A DNA stretch of 64,000 bases from Dyella terrae (GTDB lineage Bacteria; Pseudomonadota; Gammaproteobacteria; Xanthomonadales; Rhodanobacteraceae): positions 930,001 to 994,000 of the forward strand of contig NZ_SIZZ01000002.1 in assembly GCF_004322705.1 (NCBI RefSeq). Reading direction: 5' to 3'. Position numbers and translations under genes: made by a program. Below the pieces are notes generated by a model. It did not search any database, was not told the DNA's origin, and saw nothing but the letters and a program-made list of their open reading frames with translations. Shown here one piece after another: positions 57,634-64,000 of this stretch; the first letter of the stretch is position 1; every line of letters begins with the position of its first letter.

Positions 57634-59577
57634 ATGGATCCCACGCTGGACAGCGAGCTGCGTGACGACTTCCTGGTCGAGGCCGGGGAGCTGGTGCAGC
57701 GCCTGAGCGAACAACTCGTTGAGCTGGAGACGTCCCCACAGGATGCCGACCTGCTCAACGCGGTGTTTCGTGCGTTCCACACGGTGAAGGGTGGCGCGGG
57801 GTTCCTCGGCGTCGAACCGATGGTGCAGATGTGCCATCACGCCGAAGACCTGCTCAACGAAGCGCGCAACGGCGCGCTCGTGCTCGATTCGGCGCAGATG
57901 GATGCGCTGCTCGAAGCGCTGGACCTGCTCAATGACATGATGGCCGCGCTCGGCGCGTCGGCCGAGATCGAACATGCCCCGGCATCGCTGCTGGTGCGCT
58001 TGCAGCCGCCGCGCAACAAGCCCAGGCCGGCACCGAAGCCCGTGCAGGCGCCTGCACCTGCGCCGCCGCCGGCCGAAGGCGGCACGATCGACGACGCCGA
58101 GTTCGAGGCCTTGCTCGACAGCTTGTACGGCACGGGTGGTGCGCCAGGTGCGCCGTCGGAATCGACCGCGTCGGATGCCATCGACGACGCCGAATTCGAG
58201 GCATTGCTCGATCAGTTGCATGGCAAGAACGCGCCAGGCGCCACCGCCCCGCCGGCATCGAACACTATCGATGACAGCGAGTTCGAAGCGCTGCTCGATC
58301 AGCTTCATGGCAAGGGCACGGCGCCGGGCAAGCCCGAACCGCCGGCGCCCGCGCCCGCACCGAAGCCCGCTGCACCCAAGGCCTCGAAGCCTGCCGCGGC
58401 ACCGGAGGCCTCGGTGCGCGTCGATACTTCGCGCCTCGATTCACTGGTCAACCACGCCGGTGAGCTGGTGCTCGTTCGCAATCGCCTGGTCAGCCTGGCG
58501 TCGAATGGCAACGACGAACCGCTGAGCACTGCCGCCAGCGAACTTGATCGCGTCGCCGACGAATTGCAGGGTGCCGTGCTGGGCATGCGCATGCAGCCCG
58601 TCGGTCGCCTGTTTCAGCGCTTCCCGCGCATCGTGCGCGATCTTGCACGCCAATTGGGCAAAGAGATCGAGCTGGTCACGGAAGGCGAAGACACCGATCT
58701 GGATCGCAGCCTGGTTGAATCCCTGGCCGATCCGCTGATTCACCTGTTGCGCAATGCCGTCGATCACGGCCTGGAAATGCCGGACGCGCGTGAAGCGGCA
58801 GGCAAGCCACGCAAGGGTCGCGTGCGCCTGTCGGCGAGCCAGCGCGGCGAACGCATCGTCATTGTGGTGGCCGACGACGGCAAGGGCATGAACCCGGACA
58901 TCCTTCGCCAAAAGGCGGTGGAAAAGGGTGTCATCGATGCGGCGCAGGCCGCGCGCCTGACTGAAACCGAAAGCCTGGAGCTGATCTTCCGCCCGGGCTT
59001 CTCGACCGCCAGCACGGTGTCCGATATCTCCGGTCGCGGCGTCGGCATGGACGTGGTGAAGACGCGCGTGGCCGAGCTGGGCGGCACCTTGCAGGTGCGG
59101 TCGAAGAAGGGCCAGGGCAGTGAGCTTGAACTCACCGTGCCGCTGACGCTGGCGATCCTGCGCGTGCTGATGGTACGCGTGGGTACGCGCCTGTTCGCGA
59201 TGCCGTTGGGCAACGTCGACGAAGTGTTCGAACTGGCGCCGGGCCAGGATCGCCTTCTGGATGGCTCGCTGGTCGCCTCGCATCGCGATCGTGCGTTGCC
59301 GCTGGGTGATCTGTCGCGCTGGGCGGATGCGTCGGCCGATGCCGGTCGCCACGTCGTCGTGCTGCACGTCGGTCACCAGCGCCTGGGCTGCCTGGTGCAT
59401 GCGGTGATCGGGCGCGAAGACGTGATGGTCAAACCTCTTGGACCGCTGTTCGCAGGCGTGCCCGGCGTTGCCGGTGCCACGGTGACCGGCGACGGCAAGC
59501 TGGCCCTGGTGCTGGACCTGGCAGGTCTGGCCGGGGAGGGCGGTCCGCTGCTTTCATCTTCAAGAGCGGATTCCTGA
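57634..59577 (+). CDS. cheA: CheA, chemotaxis histidine kinase with three linker motifs
   Basis: A 647-residue kinase. The P1 domain has the phosphorylated His49 in A-F-H-T-V-K-G. No classical P2 domain is seen; instead three copies of I-D-D-(A/S)-E-F-E-A-L-L-D-x-L-x-G lie at residues 152-166, 183-197 and 212-226, separated by Pro/Ala-rich linkers. Then come the P3 dimerisation helices, the P4 ATP-binding domain (N-A-V-D-H-G-L-E; D-D-G-K-G-M; G-R-G-V-G-M-D-V-V) and a C-terminal CheW-like P5. It phosphorylates CheY under receptor control. Confidence 0.97.
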   Translation: MDPTLDSELRDDFLVEAGELVQRLSEQLVELETSPQDADLLNAVFRAFHTVKGGAGFLGVEPMVQMCHHAEDLLNEARNGALVLDSAQMDALLEALDLLNDMMAALGASAEIEHAPASLLVRLQPPRNKPRPAPKPVQAPAPAPPPAEGGTIDDAEFEALLDSLYGTGGAPGAPSESTASDAIDDAEFEALLDQLHGKNAPGATAPPASNTIDDSEFEALLDQLHGKGTAPGKPEPPAPAPAPKPAAPKASKPAAAPEASVRVDTSRLDSLVNHAGELVLVRNRLVSLASNGNDEPLSTAASELDRVADELQGAVLGMRMQPVGRLFQRFPRIVRDLARQLGKEIELVTEGEDTDLDRSLVESLADPLIHLLRNAVDHGLEMPDAREAAGKPRKGRVRLSASQRGERIVIVVADDGKGMNPDILRQKAVEKGVIDAAQAARLTETESLELIFRPGFSTASTVSDISGRGVGMDVVKTRVAELGGTLQVRSKKGQGSELELTVPLTLAILRVLMVRVGTRLFAMPLGNVDEVFELAPGQDRLLDGSLVASHRDRALPLGDLSRWADASADAGRHVVVLHVGHQRLGCLVHAVIGREDVMVKPLGPLFAGVPGVAGATVTGDGKLALVLDLAGLAGEGGPLLSSSRADS

Positions 59578-59578
59578 C

Positions 59579-60319
59579 ATGGATCTCGTTAGTCTCATCG
59601 GTACGATCCTGGCCTTCGTGGTCATCATCGTCGGTACGGTGCTCAAGGGATCGAGCCTCGAAGCCTTGTGGAATCCCGCGGCCTTCGTGATCGTGATCAT
59701 CGGCACCATCTCGGCCCTGCTCGTGCAGATGCAGGGCAAGGTGCTCAAGCACGCCATGGCCATGCTGCCCATGGTCTACAAGCCGCCGCGCCATCAGCCG
59801 GACGACCTTATCAGTCGCGTCATCGGCTGGAGCGAAATCTCGCGACGCCAGGGCCTGCTGGGGCTTGAGCCACAGATCGATTCGGAATCCGATGCCTTCG
59901 TGCGCAAGGGTCTGCAGTTGCTTGTCGACGGCAGCGAACCTGATGCGATCCGTGGCGTGCTCGAAGTCGAGCAGGAAACGCGCGAGCATGAAGACATGGC
60001 AGCCGCCAAGGTGTTCGAGCAGGCCGGTATCTACTCGCCCACCATGGGCATCATCGGCGCCGTGATGGGCCTCATGGCGGTGATGCAGAACCTCGCCGAC
60101 CCGAGCAAGCTCGGTCACGGCATCGCGGCTGCCTTCGTGGCGACGATTTACGGTGTGGCCATCGCCAACATGTTGATGTTGCCGATGGCCAACCGCCTGA
60201 AGTCGCTGATCCACAAGCAGGTGAAGATGCGCGAGATCATCATCGAGGGTCTCGTTTCCATTGCGCGTGGCGATAACCCCCGCCAGATCGAAAGCCGCTT
60301 GCAGGGCTATCTGGCATGA
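59579..60319 (+). CDS. motA: MotA-type stator protein (MotC-like)
   Basis: A 246-residue, four-helix membrane protein of the MotA/ExbB fold, with the G-I-I-G-A-V-M-G-L-M-A-V-M-Q-N-L segment near residue 158 and A-A-A-F-V-A-T-I-Y-G-V near 183. The placement behind cheA matches the MotC branch of pseudomonads. It forms the proton-driven stator with the next gene, which it overlaps by 4 bp. Confidence 0.95.
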   Translation: MDLVSLIGTILAFVVIIVGTVLKGSSLEALWNPAAFVIVIIGTISALLVQMQGKVLKHAMAMLPMVYKPPRHQPDDLISRVIGWSEISRRQGLLGLEPQIDSESDAFVRKGLQLLVDGSEPDAIRGVLEVEQETREHEDMAAAKVFEQAGIYSPTMGIIGAVMGLMAVMQNLADPSKLGHGIAAAFVATIYGVAIANMLMLPMANRLKSLIHKQVKMREIIIEGLVSIARGDNPRQIESRLQGYLA

Positions 60320-61326
60320 GGCGGAAGAAGGGCCACGAAGACCACGTCAATCACGAAGCATGGGCGATCCCCTATGCCGACCTGATGACGTTGCTGCTGG
60401 CCTTCTTCGTGGTGATGTATGCGGTGTCCGTCGTGAATGAGGGCAAGTACCGCGTGATGTCGCAGTCGATCATCGAAGCCTTTAACGGCAACAACAAAAC
60501 CATCCAGCCAGTGCATAGCAACAATGCGCCGCAGGTGGCGCCGGTACCGTCGTCACGACAGAGTTCCACGACACCGCCGTCGTTGACGCCACATATGGCG
60601 GTGCCGCTGCCTTCGCGCGCGCTGCAGCCGCAGATCACCCAGCCGGGCGTGCCGATCCATCGTGATCCAGGCCAGGAAAACCTCGCGCGCATCCAGGACC
60701 AGGTGCAGCAGGCCTTGCAGCCGCTGATCGACAAGAGCCTGGTGATTGTCCGTCGCACCAATACCTGGCTGGAAATCGAGATCCGCACGGATATCCTCTT
60801 TCCCAGTGGCGTGGCCAAGCTCAGTCCGCAGGCTGACAACACGCTGCGCAACATCGCCGACATTCTCGCGCCGTTCCCCAACCCGCTGCGTGTCGAGGGA
60901 TACACCGACGACATGCCGATCAGCAACGTCGTTTACCCATCCAACTGGGAGCTGTCCGCCGCCCGCGCCGCGAGCGTGGCGCGCCTGTTCTCGGAGAACG
61001 GCGTGGACGCCAATCGCCTGGGCATCATCGGCTGGGGCCAGACGCGACCGGCGGCGGAAAACGACAGCACCGAAGGTCGCAATCGCAACCGACGCGTGCT
61101 GGTGGTGGTGTTGAGCGACGAGCAGGCGCCGGCTCGCTTCTACAGCGATGCCGGGCAGCCCGGTCAGCTCGCCCAGCAGCCGCAGACGACACCCGGCTCC
61201 GAGGCGTCGGCTCCGGCGACATTGCCCGTCCCGGCAACGCTCATGCCCGCCGCGGCCCCTGCCGCACGCGCACAGGTGGTGCCGGAGCAGGGCACCGTCG
61301 TGGTGTCCTCGCATGGCGCAGGTTGA
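60316..61326 (+). CDS. motB: MotB-type stator protein (MotD-like)
   Basis: A 336-residue protein with one helix that contains the proton-binding Asp22 (I-P-Y-A-D-L-M-T-L-L-L-A-F-F), a Pro/Gln/Ser-rich linker, and an OmpA-like peptidoglycan-binding domain (about 155-270; G-Y-T-D-D-M-P-I and L-S-A-A-R-A-A-S-V). A low-complexity Ala/Pro tail follows. It anchors the stator to the wall. Confidence 0.95.
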   Translation: MRRKKGHEDHVNHEAWAIPYADLMTLLLAFFVVMYAVSVVNEGKYRVMSQSIIEAFNGNNKTIQPVHSNNAPQVAPVPSSRQSSTTPPSLTPHMAVPLPSRALQPQITQPGVPIHRDPGQENLARIQDQVQQALQPLIDKSLVIVRRTNTWLEIEIRTDILFPSGVAKLSPQADNTLRNIADILAPFPNPLRVEGYTDDMPISNVVYPSNWELSAARAASVARLFSENGVDANRLGIIGWGQTRPAAENDSTEGRNRNRRVLVVVLSDEQAPARFYSDAGQPGQLAQQPQTTPGSEASAPATLPVPATLMPAAAPAARAQVVPEQGTVVVSSHGAG

Positions 61327-61350
61327 AGACGTTCACGTGAAGGTAGATTC

Positions 61351-61821
61351 ATGAGCCAGCAATTTGCCGCCTCCGCCGAACGTGGTTGGCTGATCTTTCA
61401 CCTGGCCGGGCAGGTTTATGCCGCGCCGCTGACGCAGGTGAGCGAAGTGATTCGCGATGGCGAAGTGACGCCGGTGCCCGGCGCCGCGCCGGACCTGCTT
61501 GGCATCCGCCATCTGCGCGGTCGCGTGGTGCCGGTCATGGATGGTTGCCTGCGCCTTGGCCTGACGCGTGATCACGGTACCGACATGTCGCGCGCACGCA
61601 TCGTGGTGCTCTCTCATCGTGGGCATCTGGTGGGATTGCGGGTGGACGCGGTGGGCGATCTGCTTGAGGTGGACGGCCATAAACTGGCACCGCCGCCGGG
61701 ACGCACTGAGCGCCAGGACGATCCGGTTGAAGCGGTCGCGCCTTGGCAGGGTGGGTTTGCCGCATTGATCGACGTGCGTCGCATGTGCCGTCTCCCGGAG
61801 GAGCTTGAGCATGTGGCTTGA
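61351..61821 (+). CDS. cheW: CheW-like coupling protein
   Basis: A 156-residue CheW domain (I-F-H-L-A-G-Q-V-Y-A-A-P-L near residue 15, L-R-G-R-V-V-P-V near 55, G-L-R-V-D-A-V-G-D near 92). It links receptors to CheA. It overlaps the next gene by 11 bp. Confidence 0.93.
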   Translation: MSQQFAASAERGWLIFHLAGQVYAAPLTQVSEVIRDGEVTPVPGAAPDLLGIRHLRGRVVPVMDGCLRLGLTRDHGTDMSRARIVVLSHRGHLVGLRVDAVGDLLEVDGHKLAPPPGRTERQDDPVEAVAPWQGGFAALIDVRRMCRLPEELEHVA

Positions 61822-62278
61822 GCTGGCGGTGGGGGCACTCGCGCTGGTCGCTGCATGGCAGACGATGGCGATCTGGCTCCTGCGCAAGGCGGTGTTGAAG
61901 GCGCCTCGCGTCGTTTATCCCGCCGAGGCCTTTACCGATGTGCCGACGTCGATGCTGGTCGAAGCGCTGGCGCGTATCGAGCAGCAACTGAAGGATGCGC
62001 CATCGGCCAGGCATGCCGCCACGTCGACGTCGCACGAGCCCGAGGCTGTGCGCCGGCCGATTGCCGCCATGGCGGCCCCGCCGTTGGCCTCCAACTACGA
62101 CCTTGCGCGGGAGTTGTTGCGCGAAGGTGCGCGCGTGGACGAACTGGTGCAGCGTTGCGGACTGTCTCGTGGCGAGGCCGAGTTGCTGCGCAACCTTCAT
62201 GAGGCCGGCGAGCGGCTGGCCGCGGACGCCCGTCATACGATCGCGAACCACGGTGCGGAAGCACGCTTGCTGACTTAG
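61811..62278 (+). CDS. fipA: DUF2802 protein, FipA-like polar flagellum factor
   Basis: A 155-residue protein. The ATG at 61811 is chosen because GGAGGAG lies six bases upstream. It has one N-terminal membrane helix (about residues 4-24), a variable linker and the DUF2802 domain (L-L-R-E-G-A-R-V-D-E-L-V-Q-R-C-G-L-S-R-G near 98, then E-A-E-L-L). In Vibrio, Shewanella and Pseudomonas, FipA proteins of this family sit in flagellar/chemotaxis loci and help place FlhF at the pole; that role here is inferred. Confidence 0.85.
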   Translation: MWLELAVGALALVAAWQTMAIWLLRKAVLKAPRVVYPAEAFTDVPTSMLVEALARIEQQLKDAPSARHAATSTSHEPEAVRRPIAAMAAPPLASNYDLARELLREGARVDELVQRCGLSRGEAELLRNLHEAGERLAADARHTIANHGAEARLLT

Positions 62279-62365
62279 TGGTCTCGCCGAAGACGCCATG
62301 CGTCGTCTGGCAACGGTGATTCACCCGGATGCACCTTGGTTCGACAGGCCATGGGCCCCAGTGCA

Positions 62366-62914
62366 TTAACTCAGCGAGGGTGACTTGGAGCAGGCGTACG
62401 CCGCGTGATGTTGATTGACCGGCGGCGACACGATCCCCGAGCGACCGCGCGGGTAGTCCGGACACGACGTCGATCCGGAATGTCCAGACTGATGGATATA
62501 TATGCGCCGAAGCGTGGCCCGTTCTTTCAGTTCGGCGATCCATGTCCTGAGACTCTCCGATTTGCGGTCGATTCCGTCTTGCGTGCGCTCGCTCAGGCCC
62601 TCTTCGATCATCGAAAGCAGCGTCGTCGGCTTGCAGGCACACAGTGACACGGGAGGCGCCGGGTTGGCGGGGGTGGCAACCTGGGATGGCGAACCCAGAA
62701 GGGCGGCGCGAATCACGCGAAGCTGTTGCGAACGATGTTTCGCCGCGTCTCGCGTGGCGTCAATGGGCTTATCCCAAAAATCCGAAGGGCGAGCATCGGG
62801 ATGCGGCCTGACGCTGTTCGTCGCACTCGCTATTTTTCTTTCGCATAGCGTCGGTTCCGTCTGCGCCTTCGGCGCCGAGGCAGAAGAAAAGGGGCTCAGG
62901 ATGCGTCCGAACAT
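62366..62914 (-). CDS. Unrecognised 182-residue protein
   Basis: The ATG at 62914 is preceded by AAGGA with a six-base spacer, and the frame runs 182 codons. The first ~100 residues are Ser/Pro/Ala-rich and probably disordered (M-F-G-R-I-L-S-P-F-S-S-A-S); residues 102-145 look like amphipathic helices (L-L-S-M-I-E-E-G-L-S). There are five or so Cys and a Ser/Gly/Pro-rich tail. Third-position GC is lower than in the flagellar genes and rare codons such as ATA and AGA occur, which fits acquired DNA. No family is recognised. A plus-strand ORF covers part of it but lacks a good start. The 87 bp between the DUF2802 stop and this stop hold only a weak hairpin. Confidence 0.5.
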   Translation of the reverse strand: MFGRILSPFSSASAPKAQTEPTLCERKIASATNSVRPHPDARPSDFWDKPIDATRDAAKHRSQQLRVIRAALLGSPSQVATPANPAPPVSLCACKPTTLLSMIEEGLSERTQDGIDRKSESLRTWIAELKERATLRRIYIHQSGHSGSTSCPDYPRGRSGIVSPPVNQHHAAYACSKSPSLS

Positions 62915-63265
62915 GGATGGTCCTTCAGAGGGTGGTGTATCGAAGTTGGTGGGAAGCGCGCACGCATTTTCCCCGACGGACAGCGCGCGAGATGGCGGCG
63001 CCAGGCGCCGGCCCCGGCTGACGCGAGCGCCACGGGTAGTGTCATGGCGTCGTGATGCCCGGAGTGATCGCGTCATGCTAGGCGGAACATGCGCCGGGAG
63101 CTTTCACGGTGCGACCAAGGCGCTGGCGCGCGCCGCTGGGATGGCGAAGCTCTGCGCCCGAATCGATCATCGTGACGCATCATCCGGAAACATCGGCCGT
63201 TTCTCTTTCTGAAAGCCTCTGCCGCGCACATCGCCGACCATGCGATTTTCGAGAAGGAGCGCAGC
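62915..63265. other. Intergenic stretch between two divergent orphan ORFs
   Basis: About 350 bp separate the divergent starts at 62914 and 63266. No sigma-54, sigma-28, PIP-box or convincing sigma-70 promoter is seen, and no terminator. The upstream extension of the minus-strand frame (to 63076) is open but lacks a ribosome-binding site. Confidence 0.4.
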
Positions 63266-63652
63266 ATGCCCATTCAAGTGAACCCGTCGGGCCGTATGAA
63301 CCTGGATATGAAGCACCATCGCGGAAAGGATGTTGGGTCTTCGACGTTTGATCGCGCCCTTTGCATGGAGCCCGCCGTGCAGGCGGCCTTTGTCAATGCA
63401 CGGATCGGAAACGCCGCCGGGAAAGGTTCGGACGTGCCTGCTGGTCAGCGCTGCTCGGCACGCGCGGCAGATGCCCCGCCTACGATGGTGCCCGGCGCCG
63501 TTTCAATCGTGATCCGGCCATCCCGGAACGGCGCCGACGGCACGAAGCCCGGAGCCGCGCATACGGGTGTCGCACGCATTGAGGTGTGCCCTCGTACGCC
63601 GTTTCTATGGAAGTTCGTCCATGACCAGGCAAGCCGAAGCTCGCAACGCTGA
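63266..63652 (+). CDS. Unrecognised 128-residue protein
   Basis: The ATG at 63266 follows GAGAAGGAG with an ideal spacer. The product begins M-P-I-Q-V-N-P-S-G-R-M-N-L, is rich in Ala/Gly/Arg/Pro, and has no membrane segment or known motif. A possible small beta-rich piece (V-S-I-V-I-R-P-S) lies near residue 79. The frame competes with minus-strand ORFs over its second half, so the C-terminal part could be wrong or frameshifted. Its last 48 bp overlap the convergent ORF ending at 63605. Confidence 0.4.
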   Translation: MPIQVNPSGRMNLDMKHHRGKDVGSSTFDRALCMEPAVQAAFVNARIGNAAGKGSDVPAGQRCSARAADAPPTMVPGAVSIVIRPSRNGADGTKPGAAHTGVARIEVCPRTPFLWKFVHDQASRSSQR

Positions 63653-63862
63653 GGTTCGGACCGTTTCGCCCACAATGCAAGGCGGCCAGATGCTGGCCGC
63701 CCAATGCTCCCGCCCAGTGAAGAGGCGCCATCCCGGGCGAGGATTGCCGGCACGTGCATAGTTGAAATTGGCGGTTGCCTTGCTGATGCGCGAAGTTGCG
63801 GGCCGTGTGTCTACAGGCTGCGCCGTTGTCATGCGGCGCGCGAGGTTCACGTCAAACCCCAT
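63605..63862 (-). CDS. Unrecognised 85-residue protein
   Basis: The ATG at 63862 is preceded by AAGGA with a five-base spacer; the leader TGAAGGAC is the same as that of the ORF starting at 62914. The product is basic, Ala/Arg/Thr-rich (M-G-F-D-V-N-L-A-R-R-M), with no known motif. It ends inside the convergent plus-strand ORF. The last stretch of the window (63863-64000) lies upstream of it and holds no other gene I can support. Confidence 0.35.
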   Translation of the reverse strand: MGFDVNLARRMTTAQPVDTRPATSRISKATANFNYARAGNPRPGWRLFTGREHWAASIWPPCIVGETVRTSALRASACLVMDELP

Positions 63863-64000
63863 GAGAGTCCTTCAATGTGACGAGAGAAGGATGCTAAGTC
63901 GAGCGCGTCGCCGTGACTTCCATAATGTGCCCGTGACTGCAGCTTGCAGGGCAGGCCACCCCCACCGGGACGGAATGATGGCCCCGTCAGGAGACAAAGT

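Noticed and set aside
62502-63212. Plus-strand ORFs over the right-end region (62405-62647, 62502-63212)
   Set aside because: They run antisense to the minus ORF with the better ribosome-binding site and are Arg/Ser-rich in the manner of shadow frames; they are kept only as a doubt.
62915-64000. Search for PIP boxes (TTCGB-N15-TTCGB) that would mark type III effectors
   Set aside because: Only single half-sites such as TTCGA near RBS positions were seen; no correctly spaced pair upstream of any of the three ORFs.

Overview
The window is high-GC gammaproteobacterial DNA, most likely from the Xanthomonadales/Lysobacterales (Rhodanobacteraceae-like, e.g. Dyella or Luteibacter). The reasons are gene order, the protein families present and the intergenic repeats; no marker gene is available to fix the genus. 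It is essentially a complete single-polar-flagellum and chemotaxis locus of about 46 kb, flanked by a surface-adhesin locus on the left and a gene-poor, odd-looking segment on the right.

Left part (1-16.8 kb). A very large secreted adhesin (TpsA type), cut off at its N-terminus by the window edge, is followed by its outer-membrane transporter (TpsB). After these come a small lipoprotein with a good terminator, a YfhL-type ferredoxin overlapping a periplasmic gamma-glutamyltransferase, and a metallo-beta-lactamase-fold hydrolase overlapping a TMEM43-family membrane protein.

Flagellar locus (16.8-62.3 kb). On the minus strand lie a degenerate EAL/HDOD protein, flgN, flgM, flgA and a soluble methyl-accepting protein. 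Divergently, on the plus strand, run flgBCDEFGHIJKL, fliC, fliD, fliS, fliT, a PilZ-like gene, fleQ, fliEFGHIJK, fliLMNOPQR, flhBA, flhF, flhG, fliA, cheYZA, motA/motB (MotC/MotD type), cheW and a DUF2802 (FipA-like) gene. The regulatory wiring can be read directly. Sigma-54 promoters (GG-N10-GC) precede flgB, the divergent MCP-flgA pair, fliE and fliL. Sigma-28 promoters precede flgM and fliC. The master activator gene fleQ has a perfect CRP/Clp-type palindrome placed like a class II activator site. FlhF, FlhG and the FipA-like protein point to a polar flagellum. rpoN, cheB and cheR are absent from the window.

Repeats. Five copies of a structured inverted element built from 7-bp repeats (GGTRAAY-like heptamers plus an inner GAAAAGC core) sit in intergenic gaps. 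Four of them fill the flgE/flgF, fleQ/fliE, flhA/flhF and fliA/cheY gaps, and one of these encodes the last 25 residues of FliA. A separate 134-bp tandem array carrying two kinds of palindrome lies in a 1.17-kb gap between fliK and fliL.

Right end (62.3-64 kb). Gene density and codon bias fall off. Three short unrecognised ORFs with well-spaced ribosome-binding sites (two minus, one plus) are the only supportable genes; they may be an acquired set of small, possibly secreted proteins.
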